From assembly GCA_943736015.1 (NCBI GenBank), contig OX031062.1:60066962-60130961 (forward strand): a stretch of DNA of 64,000 bases. Direction: 5' to 3'. The stretch is from Tridacna crocea. Taxonomy: Eukaryota; Mollusca; Bivalvia; Cardiida; Cardiidae. Positions within the stretch are counted from its first letter, which is position 1. Each line of letters opens with the position of its first letter. Under the pieces are notes generated by a model. The model did no database searches, was not told the DNA's origin, and saw only the letters and a list, made by a program, of their open reading frames with translations. Made by a program: the position numbers and the translations under genes. Below, one piece after another: positions 11,463 through 21,259 of this stretch.

Positions 11463-11966
11463 CTTATAAAGTATTATCAGATCCAGAGAAGCGAAAGAGA
11501 TATGATAAGTATGGAGATGATGGTGAACAGACAAACGGAGGTGGAGGTGGCGGAGATTTTAATTTTGACGACTTCTTTAAAGGGTTTGATCAGGCCTTTC
11601 ATTCCCATCATCATCATCAGCAAGACAGTGGTAATACAATTAAGTTCCATTTTGGAGGTCAAAACGGTCATAAAGCACAGTTTTTTAACTTTGATGACCT
11701 TTTCGATGATGCAGATGAAGACGATAGTGACTTTTTTAATTTTGATCCATTTTCAAACTTTGGATCTTTCGATTTTGGTATGGACGATGAAGACGATATT
11801 TTCAACGGTGCTCATAATCACTATGATCATATTCACAATGGACATAATGCTCACCATACCCATGAAGACCATATGCGACACCATCAACATGCCCATCAAC
11901 GAAATATGCACCAGCACCAGGAAAATATGCGGCAACACCAAAAGAATATTAGAATCAATACGCAAG
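11463..11966 (+). CDS. DNAJB9: DNAJB9/ERdj4-like, coding exon 2 (end of J-domain, G/F and His-rich region)
   Basis: Acceptor TTTTTTTCTCCAG at 11461-11462 and donor CAAG|gtaatc at 11967. The split codon gives Ala75, followed by YKVLSDPEKRKRYDKYGDD, the canonical end of a J-domain. A short Gly run and repeated Asp/Phe segments (FNFDDFFKGF, FFNFDDLFDD) follow, as in DNAJB9. Residues about 193-233 are extremely rich in His with Asn and Gln, which I do not recall in mammalian DNAJB9; a metal- or pH-responsive role would be speculation. A family A MITE begins about 20 bp after the donor, so translating through the splice site gives a misleading ORF. One base is left over and joins exon 3. Confidence 0.9.
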
Positions 11967-11985
11967 GTAATCCATTTTCTGAATT

Positions 11986-12208
11986 CTTTACCACACAGTT
12001 CCGACTTTTGACGACCCTGAAAAAGAAGACTTTCGAAAACATTGTGAGAAAAGGAGAAAATGCTGGTAACCAGCATTTTCTCCTTTTCCCACAATGTTTT
12101 CTATCCTCCCCCCCAAAAAAATTCAGTTTCTGAGCCACCTTTATTTTGTCGTCTGCAAATGCTTTCAATTTGGACAGGTCTACAATTTTGTCGTATGGTA
12201 AAGAGTTG
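11986..12208 (+). mobile_element. Family A MITE about 20 bp after DNAJB9-like exon 2
   Basis: Palindrome intact at about 12042-12092; terminal TTAA mutated (TTCT, TTGA). Confidence 0.8.
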
Positions 12209-12342
12209 ACTCATTACCAATAGACAATATTTTAGGCTTGTCCAAATCGAAAGCATTTTCAGACAACAAAATAAAAGTAATGGAAATTTTGAAATTTGTT
12301 TTGTGAAGGGTGGAAAACATTGTGGGAAAAAGAGAAAATACT
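12207..12342 (-). mobile_element. Family A MITE, half copy
   Basis: Stops abruptly inside the left palindrome arm at GAGAAAATACTGG, as expected if deletion ran from the hairpin apex. Confidence 0.7.
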
Positions 12343-12452
12343 GGGTATGAGGCAGAGTGTTCTGTTTGAAAAACACTAAGCTATGCACCTAGAGGGAGTT
12401 TTATATTTCATGCTTTCCAGTGGGATATCGAAAAATAGTGGTGGAAATACTT

Positions 12453-12994
12453 TGTTATGTACATACCCAGTTATTCCTAGCTTTGTTCATGTGTGTATCT
12501 ATTTTTGAATGGTTTTCCCCTGTTGCTATTTTTAGAACTGGATTCTCTCTTGTGGAATATTGTGCTGGAAGTTTCCAGGCCATGTTACAATCTGTTTACT
12601 AGAAATTATGCAACTGATTTTAACATGAATTTTCTGGAAGTTTCCCTGTTATTATAAAAGGAAAAGCTTTTTACATCTCAGTGTTCACTAGTTAATACAT
12701 GATTGCCAGACTACAGTGGGGATTATTTTGTGTCTGGATTACATTCAGTTTGGATTCGGATCAGACTAGACTAAAGTGAGGATTACTTCGTGTGCTTGGA
12801 TTACATTCAGTTTGGATCAGGATCAGATTGGAATTAAGACTGGAATAGTTTGTCTTTTGAATTTAACGTCTAAGGTATTGTTTTGTACTATTGTAATATT
12901 GTCACTGTTTATTTGATATTTTTGTTAATAAATTCTGTTAATTGTTATCGTTTGTTGCTGGCTTCTACTTTCTAGTTACGCCTGACTCGTAACA
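12453..12994 (+). repeat. 5' LTR (542 bp)
   Basis: Starts TGTTATGTAC, ends CTCGTAACA. Contains a TATA-like TATAAAA at 12653-12659 and an AATAAA at 12927-12932. An internal near-duplication GATTACATTCAGTTTGGAT occurs twice. Confidence 0.95.
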
Positions 12995-12999
12995 GAAAT

Positions 13000-13017
13000 T
13001 GGGGGCTCGTCCGGGAT
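13000..13017 (+). promoter_or_regulatory. Primer binding site for tRNA-Pro
   Basis: TGGGGGCTCGTCCGGGAT, five bases after the 5' LTR, is the 18-nt complement of the tRNA-Pro 3' end, the same PBS used by murine leukaemia virus. Confidence 0.9.
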
Positions 13018-13146
13018 TGGAAACTAGACTAACGCATTCGTTTTCCTTTTGGGATTAACCATCGATTGGAAAATAGACTAACGTATTTGTTTTCCATTTT
13101 GGACTATCCATCGATTGGAAAATAAGACTAACGCATTCGTTTACTA
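13015..13146 (+). repeat. 49-bp tandem leader repeat, 2.7 units
   Basis: Units start at 13015, 13064 and 13113, each with GATTGGAAA and GACTAACG, overlapping the end of the PBS. It lies in the untranslated leader before gag, where packaging or dimerisation signals often sit; that role is inference. Confidence 0.75.
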
Positions 13147-13195
13147 ATCAGTAATTATAATACAATTTTGTACTTGAATCCAGCAACAAACAAAC

Positions 13196-15193
13196 ATGTC
13201 TTTTGACTTAGATAAATTTACGGCTGAACCGTCTGTGGAGTTATTGAATTTGGGTAAAAAGACTGATTTGCTTAATCTTGCTAAACACTATAAATTGTCT
13301 GAAATAAAATCTTCAATGCGTAAACATGAAATTAAGAACATTTTGGTACAATATTTTGTTGATGAGGAGATTTTCAATGAAAATGCGCTTTCCCTGATAG
13401 TTGACGTTCAGTCAGTTTCAAGTTCGAAAGAACTTGAATTAAAACTTCAGATCAGACAGTTAGAAATAGAAAGAGAAAGGGAAAGACAGAGAGAAGAAAG
13501 AGAAGAGAGAGAGAAGGAGAGAGAATTTCAATTAAGAATGAGGGAAATTGAAATGCAAGAAAGAGCAAATCAGCCGAAGCAAAAGATTGAATACAATTTT
13601 GATGTTACAAAACATATTAGGCTTGTTCCTCCATTTCAAGAAAAAGAAGTTGATAAATACTTCCTACACTTTGAAAAAGTTGCAGAAAACTTAAATTGGC
13701 CAAAAGAGCACTGGACTTTGCTTCTGCAAAGTGTTTTGATAGGCAAAGCTCGTGAAATTTATACACAACTAGGTGTTGAACAATGTCATCATTATGAGAC
13801 TGTTAAAGAACTTATTCTCAAAGGTTATGAGCTGGTCCCAGAAGCATATAGACAAAAATTTAGAAATTGTAAAAAAGATTCTAACCAGACTCATGTTGAA
13901 TTTGCTAGAAACAAAGAACAGTTATTTGATAGATGGTGCTGTTCTAAGAAAATAGACCAAAATTTTGATAAACTCAGACAACTTATGTTAGTTGAAGAAT
14001 TCAAACGTTGTATTCAATTTGATGTTAAGACATTCTTAGACGAAAAACAAGTTGAAACTTTAGAAGAAGCAGCTCGTCTGGCTGATGATTACTACCTTAC
14101 ACATAAAGTTTCTTTTATTAATAAACCCAAACCTACTTCCTCACATCCCCAAAATAAATTTATGTCTGGTAATTCATCTGGCATGCCCAGTCAATCCAAT
14201 ATACCTAAACCCAATTCTACTAGTGAAACCAAAACTCAATATCCCTTATCTCGACCCACTTGTAACTATTGTAAGAAACCTGGTCACCTTGTTTCTGAAT
14301 GTTTGAAATTAAAAAGGAAGTTAGAAAGTGATGAAGCCAAACCAACAGGGCTCACCACTCTTAGACCAAGGCCACAGTCTTCTACTAAAACCAATACAAT
14401 TGACATAGTCACAAAACCCAAGTCTGATTCTACTATGGAGATTTTTGAACCATTTATGTTGAATGGTTTTGTATCACTTTCAGGTGATAATTGCCCACCT
14501 ACCCCTATTAAAATTCTAAGAGACACAGGAGCTTCTCAATCTCTTATTTTAGCAGATATACTGCCTTTTTCTGAGAAGACTTCTTCCGGTACTAGTGTCC
14601 TTATTCAGGGTGTAGAGTGTGGAACTGTTAATATCCCTCTCCATCATGTTAATTTGTCATCAGATTTGGTTACTGGGCCTGTGGTTATTGGTATTAAACC
14701 TTCCTTACCATTTAAAGGCGTCCATTTACTGCTAGGCAATGACTTAGCTGGAGATAAGGTTGTGGTTAATCCACTTGTAACTGACACACCAAATATAGGT
14801 CAAACAGATGACCCTATCGAGCAGGAAATTCCTGACTTGTATCCTTCTTGTGCAGTTACCCGAGCTATGGCTAAAAAGGCCATTTTGAAAAACTCAAACT
14901 CTGACATTGACTTGACAGATACTTTTATCGGTCAATATTTTAATAATGAGATTAAAAAGTCTCTTGATCCCAGTTTGTCTGATACTCAGACAGACTCGTC
15001 AATGTCTTGTCATTCACTACCACGGTCTATTGACCAAGGTCACGACACGCTGTCAAAGTCACAGCTTATCCAGGAACAGCAAACTGATCCTGAGATTTCA
15101 AAATTAATTTTTAGGGCTTTACCTGAAGATGAAATTTCAGAGGTCCCAATGTGTTACTATATAAAGAATGGGATTCTTATGAGAAAATGGTGA
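13196..15193 (+). CDS. LTR element gag-protease ORF
   Basis: 665 codons from ATG 13196 to TGA 15191-15193. Residues about 80-120 form a charged coiled coil of Arg/Glu repeats. Residues about 130-290 are the capsid-like region, helical and resembling the SCAN-like CA of metaviruses. A CCHC zinc knuckle lies at 356-369 (CNYCKKPGHLVSEC). An aspartic protease active site DTGA starts at Asp443, with a later LLLGNDLAG strand. The end of the ORF already belongs to the protease-integrase linker, so the TGA is not at a gag/pol junction; it is more likely a mutation than programmed readthrough. Confidence 0.92.
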   Translation: MSFDLDKFTAEPSVELLNLGKKTDLLNLAKHYKLSEIKSSMRKHEIKNILVQYFVDEEIFNENALSLIVDVQSVSSSKELELKLQIRQLEIERERERQREEREEREKEREFQLRMREIEMQERANQPKQKIEYNFDVTKHIRLVPPFQEKEVDKYFLHFEKVAENLNWPKEHWTLLLQSVLIGKAREIYTQLGVEQCHHYETVKELILKGYELVPEAYRQKFRNCKKDSNQTHVEFARNKEQLFDRWCCSKKIDQNFDKLRQLMLVEEFKRCIQFDVKTFLDEKQVETLEEAARLADDYYLTHKVSFINKPKPTSSHPQNKFMSGNSSGMPSQSNIPKPNSTSETKTQYPLSRPTCNYCKKPGHLVSECLKLKRKLESDEAKPTGLTTLRPRPQSSTKTNTIDIVTKPKSDSTMEIFEPFMLNGFVSLSGDNCPPTPIKILRDTGASQSLILADILPFSEKTSSGTSVLIQGVECGTVNIPLHHVNLSSDLVTGPVVIGIKPSLPFKGVHLLLGNDLAGDKVVVNPLVTDTPNIGQTDDPIEQEIPDLYPSCAVTRAMAKKAILKNSNSDIDLTDTFIGQYFNNEIKKSLDPSLSDTQTDSSMSCHSLPRSIDQGHDTLSKSQLIQEQQTDPEISKLIFRALPEDEISEVPMCYYIKNGILMRKW

Positions 15194-15589
15194 CCATTTG
15201 ATGTCCCAGCTGATGATGAATGGGCTGTTTACCACCAAATTGTGGTTCCAAAGTCATATCGTCATGAAATACTAAGTATAGCCCATGAAAGTCCTATGTC
15301 AGGTCATCTAGGTATAAACAAGACCTATCACAAAATTATTACTCATTTTTATTGGCCTGGTCTCAAATCAGATGTCTCTAAATATTGTAAAACTTGCCAT
15401 ACATGTCAAATGGTAGGTAAACCCAACCAAACCATTCCCAAAGCTCAATTACAACCTATTCCTGCTTTTGATGAACCTTTCAGTAGGATACTTATAGATT
15501 GTGTTGGTCCTTTACCTCGAACCAAGTCAGGAAATGAGTATCTCTTAACAATTATGTGTACTTCTACACGTTTTCCTGAAGCTATTCCT
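15194..15589 (+). pseudogene. LTR element integrase, N-terminal part (cut by stop and MITE)
   Basis: In the same frame as gag, the coding sequence resumes after the TGA and shows the integrase HHCC zinc domain (H-x3-H ... CKTCHTC) and the first catalytic Asp region (ILIDCVGPLP). It is interrupted at a TTAA in the integrase core by a 225-bp MITE. The first internal Met would be at 15242. Confidence 0.9.
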
Positions 15590-15818
15590 TTAACCCATTA
15601 CCACATGACAAAATTTTAGACTTGTCCAAATTGAAAGCATTTGCAGACGAAAAAATAAAGGTGACTGAAAAATAGAAATTTATTCTGGAAAGGGTATAAA
15701 ACACTGTGGGAAAAGGAGAAAATGCTGGTTACCAGCATTTTCTCCTCTTCCCACAGTGTTTTCAAAAGGCTTCTTTCTCAGGGGCGTCAAAAGTAGGGAT
15801 TGAGTGGTAATGGGTTAA
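15590..15818 (-). mobile_element. Family A MITE inside the LTR element integrase gene
   Basis: TTAA at 15590-15593 and 15815-15818; the insert plus one TTAA is 225 bp. The integrase coding sequence on both sides is continuous around a single TTAA, so the insertion point is exact. Confidence 0.95.
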
Positions 15819-18079
15819 GGAACATCAAAACAAAGTCAATAGTCAAAGCTCTTATAAAATTTTTCACATTTGTTGGTCTTCCAAAATCAGTTCAGTCTGA
15901 TCAAGGGTCAAATTTTATGTCTGGTATATTCCAACAGGTTATGCATGAATTAGGAATCAAGCAATATAGGTCATCCGCCTATCACCCTGAAAGTCAAGGT
16001 GCTTTAGAAAGATTTCACCAGACATTAAAAAATATGATAAGGTCATATTGCTTTGACACTGAAAAAGATTGGGATGAGGGCATCCATTTGTTACTATTTG
16101 CAACCAGAGAATCTGTACAAGAATCTCTTGGTTTCAGTCCTTTTGAATTAGTTTTTGGCCATTCTGTTCGTGGACCTTTAAAACTTTTGAAGGAGAAATT
16201 TCTCTCAAATGATGAAACACCTTTGAATTTACTGCAGTATGTTTCTGACTTCAGAAATAGACTGTCTAGGGCATGTGAGGTTGCTAGGTCTAATCTTAAA
16301 ACATCTCAGGGCAAAATGAAAGCAAGATATGACAACCATGTTATTGATAGAAAATTTAAACCAGGTGACAAAGTCCTTGCTCTTTTGCCAATACCTGGCA
16401 GACCTCTACAGGCAAGATATTTTGGACCCTACACTATTGACAAGAAAACAAGTGATTTAAACTATATAATTAATACTCCAGGAAGGCGTAAAAACAAACA
16501 AATGTGTCATGTAAATATGTTAAAGGAATACTTTGACAGAGATAGCTCTATTTCAAAACCAATTACAGTTGTAAACACTGTCCCACAAGAATCAAATGTA
16601 TCTGATCTTGAAGTAAATTCGGACTTTATTGATAAATCTGATCCTGGTCCATCTAAACTTGAGAATTCTGATATTTTGAGAAACCTCGACAAAAAACTTT
16701 CTCACTTGGAACCATCGCAGCAGGAAGAGCTGAAACAGTTGATACATGAATATAAACATTTATTTCCTGATATCCCCACAAGAACAGATAAAATCTATCA
16801 TGATGTCATTGTGGAAGATTCTAAACCAATAAAGCAACATCCATATAGAATGAATCCTTTGAAACAGAAATACCTCCAAGATGAAGTAAAATACTTACTG
16901 GAAAATGACTTTATTGAACCTAGCCAGAGTAATTACAGTTCACCATGTATATTAGTACCCAAATCAAATGGAACTTATAGAATGTGTACTGACTATCGTA
17001 AGGTGAACTCTGTGACAAAAACAGACTCTTTTCCAATACCAAGAATTGATGACTGTATTGACAAAGTTGGAAATTCTAAATATGTCACCAAATTTGACCT
17101 GCTAAAAGGATTCTGGCAAGTTCCACTGACTGATAAAGCAAAAGAAGTATCAGCCTTTGCTACTCCAAACGGTCTGTACCAATACAAAGTTATGCCGTTT
17201 GGGATGAAAAATTCTCCTGCAACGTTTCAGCGACTTATAAACAACGTTATATGTGGATTAGATGGTTGTGATGCATATATTGACGACGTCATCATCTACT
17301 CAGACAGTTGGAGTGACCACCTTCAAAGAATCAGGAAGTTCTTCGACAGACTCAGTAAAGCGAAACTGACTGTGAATCTTGCAAAAACTGAATTTTGTCA
17401 TGCTACTGTAACATTTCTAGGACATCTTGTGGGACAGGGTCAAGTTAAACCTTTAGAAGCCAAGGTCAATGCTATCTCTGAGTTTCCTGTGCCTAAATGT
17501 AAAAGACAGCTGGTGCGATTTCTTGGTATGGCTGGCTACTATAGGAAATTCTGTAAAAATTTCTCAGGTATTGCTGAACCTTTAACAAATTTACTTAAGA
17601 AAAGCACAAAGTTCAAATGGAATGACAAATGTCAAGATGCATTTGATCGTCTGAAAGCCATACTGAAGAGCGCACCAGTTCTCTTGGCACCTGATTTTGA
17701 CAAATGTTTCAAATTAGCTGTTGATGCAAGTGATGTTGGTATTGGTGCTGTTCTTTTACAAGAAGATAATAATGGTATTGATCACCCAGTTTGTTACTTT
17801 TCTAAGAAATTTAACAAACATCAGAAAAATTACTCTACCATAGAAAAAGAGTGTCTTGCTTTAATTCTGGCAATCCAGCAGTTCGAAGTTTATTTAACCT
17901 CTTCAACTTCACCAATTGTTGTTTTCAGTGATCATAACCCTTTAAGTTTTCTACACAAACTTAAGAATAAGAATCAAAGATTACTGAGGTGGAGTTTATT
18001 GCTTCAAGAGTTTAATCTTGACATAAGACACATAAAAGGGAAAGATAACATTATACCAGATGCTCTTTCAAGAGTTTGA
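15815..18079 (+). CDS. LTR element integrase C-part, reverse transcriptase and RNase H
   Basis: Integrase catalytic Asp and Glu are visible (QSDQGSNF; SQGALERFHQTLK), followed by the C-terminal domain (KFKPGDKVLAL). RT follows with TDYRKVN, KFDLLKGFWQVPL, MPFGMKNSPATFQ and the catalytic YIDD near 17277. RNase H follows (LAVDASDVGIGAVL, TIEKECLAL, FSDHNPL, DALSRV), ending at the stop 18077-18079. The part lies directly after the nested MITE and keeps the upstream frame because the insertion adds 225 bp, a multiple of three; the MITE itself carries stops. Confidence 0.94.
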   Translation, partial: LRNIKTKSIVKALIKFFTFVGLPKSVQSDQGSNFMSGIFQQVMHELGIKQYRSSAYHPESQGALERFHQTLKNMIRSYCFDTEKDWDEGIHLLLFATRESVQESLGFSPFELVFGHSVRGPLKLLKEKFLSNDETPLNLLQYVSDFRNRLSRACEVARSNLKTSQGKMKARYDNHVIDRKFKPGDKVLALLPIPGRPLQARYFGPYTIDKKTSDLNYIINTPGRRKNKQMCHVNMLKEYFDRDSSISKPITVVNTVPQESNVSDLEVNSDFIDKSDPGPSKLENSDILRNLDKKLSHLEPSQQEELKQLIHEYKHLFPDIPTRTDKIYHDVIVEDSKPIKQHPYRMNPLKQKYLQDEVKYLLENDFIEPSQSNYSSPCILVPKSNGTYRMCTDYRKVNSVTKTDSFPIPRIDDCIDKVGNSKYVTKFDLLKGFWQVPLTDKAKEVSAFATPNGLYQYKVMPFGMKNSPATFQRLINNVICGLDGCDAYIDDVIIYSDSWSDHLQRIRKFFDRLSKAKLTVNLAKTEFCHATVTFLGHLVGQGQVKPLEAKVNAISEFPVPKCKRQLVRFLGMAGYYRKFCKNFSGIAEPLTNLLKKSTKFKWNDKCQDAFDRLKAILKSAPVLLAPDFDKCFKLAVDASDVGIGAVLLQEDNNGIDHPVCYFSKKFNKHQKNYSTIEKECLALILAIQQFEVYLTSSTSPIVVFSDHNPLSFLHKLKNKNQRLLRWSLLLQEFNLDIRHIKGKDNIIPDALSRV

Positions 18080-18288
18080 AATTCAAATAGTCATTTTCCC
18101 TAAATCATGTTCAAACTGAATTTTTAAATTGTACTTTCATTACCTTGATTATTTTCATTAGTCTTAAATAATTAATATTTGAGTTTGTCATTTCCTATGT
18201 ATACTTCAGATAAAGTATCATATACATGTATATAAATAATATTGCAAAAAAGAAAGATTTATTTCATAAACCTTTCTTTTTTCTTTTC

Positions 18289-18299
18289 AAGGGGGGAAG
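18289..18299 (+). promoter_or_regulatory. Polypurine tract
   Basis: AAGGGGGGAAG directly abuts the 3' LTR, the usual plus-strand primer position. Confidence 0.85.
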
Positions 18300-18841
18300 T
18301 GTTATGTACATACCCAGTTATTCCTAGCTTTGTTCATGTGTGTATCTATTTTTGAATGGTTTTCCCCTGTTGCTATTTTTAGAACTGGATTCTCTCTTGT
18401 GGAATATTGTGCTGGAAGTTTCCAGGCCATGTTACAATCTGTTTACTAGAAATTATGCAACTGATTTTAACATGAATTTTCTGGAAGTTTCCCTGTTATT
18501 ATAAAAGGAAAAGCTTTTTACATCTCAGTGTTCACTAGTTAATACATGATTGCCAGACTACAGTGGGGATTATTTTGTGTCTGGATTACATTCAGTTTGG
18601 ATTCGGATCAGACTAGACTAAAGTGAGGATTACTTCGTGTGCTTGGATTACATTCAGTTTGGATCAGGATCAGATTGGAATTAAGACTGGAATAGTTTGT
18701 CTTTTGAATTTAACGTCTAAGGTATTGTTTTGTACTATTGTAATATTGTCACTGTTTATTTGATATTTTTGTTAATAAATTCTGTTAATTGTTATCGTTT
18801 GTTGCTGGCTTCTACTTTCTAGTTACGCCTGACTCGTAACA
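18300..18841 (+). repeat. 3' LTR (542 bp)
   Basis: Same length as the 5' LTR and, by eye, the same sequence throughout. TATAAAA at 18500-18506; AATAAA at 18774-18779 in the sense of the host gene. Confidence 0.95.
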
Positions 18842-19109
18842 ACTTTTTCAATATTCCACGGATACAACCCGTGAAAATACTGATTTTTATACTCTATTTA
18901 CCCATCTAAAATGAGTGTGACTGACAAACAGGTGGAAATATGACATCATTTACCTTACATTTTTGGAGCTTGATATAATATTGTAATGAATTGCTATGCA
19001 GAGGGGGTATACCATGGGGAACTACTGAAAAGAATTGTAATGAATTTTGATAAAGTTCCTCCCAGAAAGGGTTAGAAGCATGAAATAAATAGAATATTTT
19101 TTTTTTTTT

Positions 19110-19220
19110 AATGAAATATCATAATTTATTTCATCTTGTGAACACCATCATGCACAACTCATGAAAATATCACCCATGATGTTCATTAGATGAAATACAT
19201 TTTGATCTTTCACAGAAAAA
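19110..19220. repeat. Decayed single-unit relative of the 36-bp fold-back
   Basis: TTTATTTCATCTTGTGAACACC ... ATGAAATACATTTTGATC, inverted arms around one diverged unit. Confidence 0.5.
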
Positions 19221-19242
19221 AACAAATATTCTCTATTTATCC

Positions 19243-19363
19243 TTAACCCTTCACCACACGAAAACATTTTAGACCTGTCAGAATTGAAAGCATTTGCCGA
19301 TGACACTTTCAGTGTGGCTCATATGAAATGATTTTTCTTTGACAGGGTAGAAAACATTGTTAA
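19243..19363 (-). mobile_element. Family A MITE, half copy
   Basis: Ends at the base of the palindrome (AAAACATTG) exactly where the next copy's TTAA begins. Confidence 0.7.
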
Positions 19364-19573
19364 CTCATTACCAGACGACATATTTTAGACTTGTCTAAAT
19401 CAAAAGCATTTGCAGACAACAAAATAAAAGTGACTGAAAATTTGAAATTTGTTTTGTGAAGGATAGAAAACATTGAAGGAAAAGGAGAAAAGGCTGGTTA
19501 CCAGCATTTTCTCCTTTTCCCACAATTTTTTCAAAAGGCTTCTTTCTCAGGGTCGTCAAAAGTAGGGATTAAC
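19360..19573 (-). mobile_element. Family A MITE in DNAJB9-like intron 2
   Basis: Palindrome with two mismatches; 3' end truncated after GTAGGGATT. Confidence 0.8.
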
Positions 19574-19756
19574 AGACCAATCCTGTGACTTAATTACCTA
19601 AGGAAGAAAACCCTGGAAACATCACTTGAGTGACTTTTTCTTTGTCATCTGTACAGGCTTTCAATTTGGTCAAGTCTTCAGTTTTGTTGTATGGCAATGG
19701 TTGTTGAAAAATGACTTTTACACACAAGAATTTCACATATATTTCTCTTCTTTCAG

Positions 19757-19827
19757 GTGGAAGGACATGTAGAACTGTAACACAGAAAGTAGGAAACACA
19801 GTTATGACTCACACTGAGTGTAGCTGA
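19757..19827 (+). CDS. DNAJB9: DNAJB9/ERdj4-like, last coding exon
   Basis: A 71-bp terminal exon after the acceptor TTCTTTCAG (ending 19756). The split Gly codon is followed by GRTCRTVTQKVGNTVMTH and a TECS C-terminus, then TGA at 19825-19827. This matches the CRTVTQ...GN.VTT.T.CS tail of vertebrate DNAJB9 in both cysteines and spacing, which is why I place it in this gene although it lies 7.8 kb from exon 2. The intervening intron holds the whole LTR retrotransposon at 12453-18841. The 3'UTR is not delimited; an AATAAA occurs about 760 bp downstream, near 20590. Confidence 0.88.
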
Positions 19828-20023
19828 GAAATGCCTTGTGATATTCAGTGTAATTAATTTATTTGTGTTATGTTCATGTCCGTGTGTGTGGAATGGGGAA
19901 GTTTATCTGCTCTGAAACACTAGCTGACAGTGTTTATTGGGGATAGCCTGATCATTTCTGTTACAGTTAGCCTTTCATTCTAGGACAAATTACCTGCCTT
20001 GCTTCTGATAACAATCACAGGTA

Positions 20024-20226
20024 TTAACTCTTTACCACACAGTCCGGACTTGAGGAAGAAGCCTTTTCAAAACATTGTGGGAAAAGGAGAAAATGCTGGT
20101 AACCAGCATTTTCTTCTTTTCCCACAATGTCTTTTTACCCTGCTAGAATCTAATTTCATTTTTTGAGTTATGTTTATTTTGTTGTCTGCAAGTGCTTTCA
20201 ATTTGGACTGGTCTAAAATTTTGCAT
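20024..20226 (+). mobile_element. Family A MITE, 3' truncated
   Basis: TTAA at the 5' end; ends in TCTAAAATTTTG. Confidence 0.8.
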
Positions 20227-20268
20227 TTGGAGGGGTATGAATTTTATTGATAAAGTGATGACAGATGG

Positions 20269-20495
20269 TTAACTCATTACCAAATGACAATATTTTTGTC
20301 TCGTTGTATCTAAAGCATTTGCAGACAACAAAAAAAAGTGACTGAAAATTTGAAATTTGTTTTGCGAAGGGTAGAAAACATTGTTGAAAAAGGAGAAAAT
20401 GCTGGTTATCAGCATTTTCTCCTTTTCCCACAATGTTTTCTAAAGACTTCTTTCTCAGGGTCATCAAAAGTAGGGATTTTGTGGTAATAGGTTAA
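20269..20495 (-). mobile_element. Family A MITE
   Basis: Full length, TTAA at both ends. Confidence 0.85.
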
Positions 20496-20783
20496 TGAGA
20501 ACATTGTTTCTTTATACTTTGCTTGTGGTTGTCAAAAGAGATTTCATTCTTTGACATAGTAGTTCTTCCAAGACATTTTTTTTCCCTGCAATAAACTATT
20601 TCCCCATTTCACACAAAACGTTGTAAAAGCCTCCATTGCTGACAGGCAAAGATAGTTTTTTGGTGCTTCATTGGGCTTTTTTAATTTTTTTTTTTTTAGT
20701 AAAAATAGTTCAAATTCTAATCAGATATATAGAATCAGACAAAAGTTGGTATTTAGGATAATCAGAAAATCCAACAAATGTTA

Positions 20784-21012
20784 ATGACTCTTTACCAGAC
20801 GACAAAATTTTAAACTGATCCAAATTTGAAGCATTGGCAGACGACAAATAAATGTGACCGAAAAGTAGAAATTTGGTTTGGGAAGGGTAGAAAAAATTGT
20901 GGGAAAAGGAGAAAATGCTGGTTACCAGCATTTTCTCCTTTTCCCACAATGTTTTCAAAAGGCTTCTTTCTCAGGGTCATTAAAAGTCGGGATTGTGTGG
21001 TAGAGAGTAAAG
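20784..21012 (-). mobile_element. Family A MITE
   Basis: Perfect palindrome around 20898-20948; terminal TTAA mutated. Confidence 0.82.
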
Positions 21013-21035
21013 AGAGCCTCTGATAAGCTTAGCCC

Positions 21036-21259
21036 TTAACTCTTTACCCCATGACAATATTTTATACTGGTCCAAACTGAGAGAACACACTGAAGACATT
21101 GAATACAGCTTAGATGTTGGTATCTGTGTCGGAAAGAGAAGAAAAAAATGTGGGAAAGGACAAAATGCAGGTTACCAGCATTTTATTCCTTTCCCACAAT
21201 GTTTTCAAAAGGCTTCTTTCTCAGGGTCGTCAAAAGTAGGGATTGTGTGTTAAAGGGTT
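21036..21259 (-). mobile_element. Family A MITE, diverged
   Basis: Outer right sequence typical (AAAAGTAGGGATTGTGTG); left half strongly changed. Confidence 0.72.

Larger units (their letters stand above)
12453..18841 (+). mobile_element. Gmr1-like Ty3/gypsy LTR retrotransposon in DNAJB9-like intron 2
   Basis: A 6389-bp element in the same orientation as the host gene. It has LTRs beginning TGTTA and ending TAACA, a tRNA-Pro primer site, a polypurine tract and a 4-bp ACTT duplication (12449-12452 and 18842-18845). Domain order is gag, protease, integrase, reverse transcriptase, RNase H, all in one frame. Integrase before RT is the order of copia elements and of Gmr1-like gypsy elements, while ordinary gypsy has RT before integrase. 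The RT motifs (YIDD, CxDYRKVN-like) are gypsy type. Coding is broken by a TGA at 15191-15193 and by a MITE at 15590-15818. It was mobilised recently, since I see no difference between the LTRs, but this copy looks non-autonomous. Confidence 0.95.

Noticed and set aside
15191-15193. Programmed readthrough or selenocysteine at the TGA in the LTR element
   Set aside because: It falls after the protease, not at a gag/pol border, and no downstream stimulatory structure stands out; a simple mutation is more likely.
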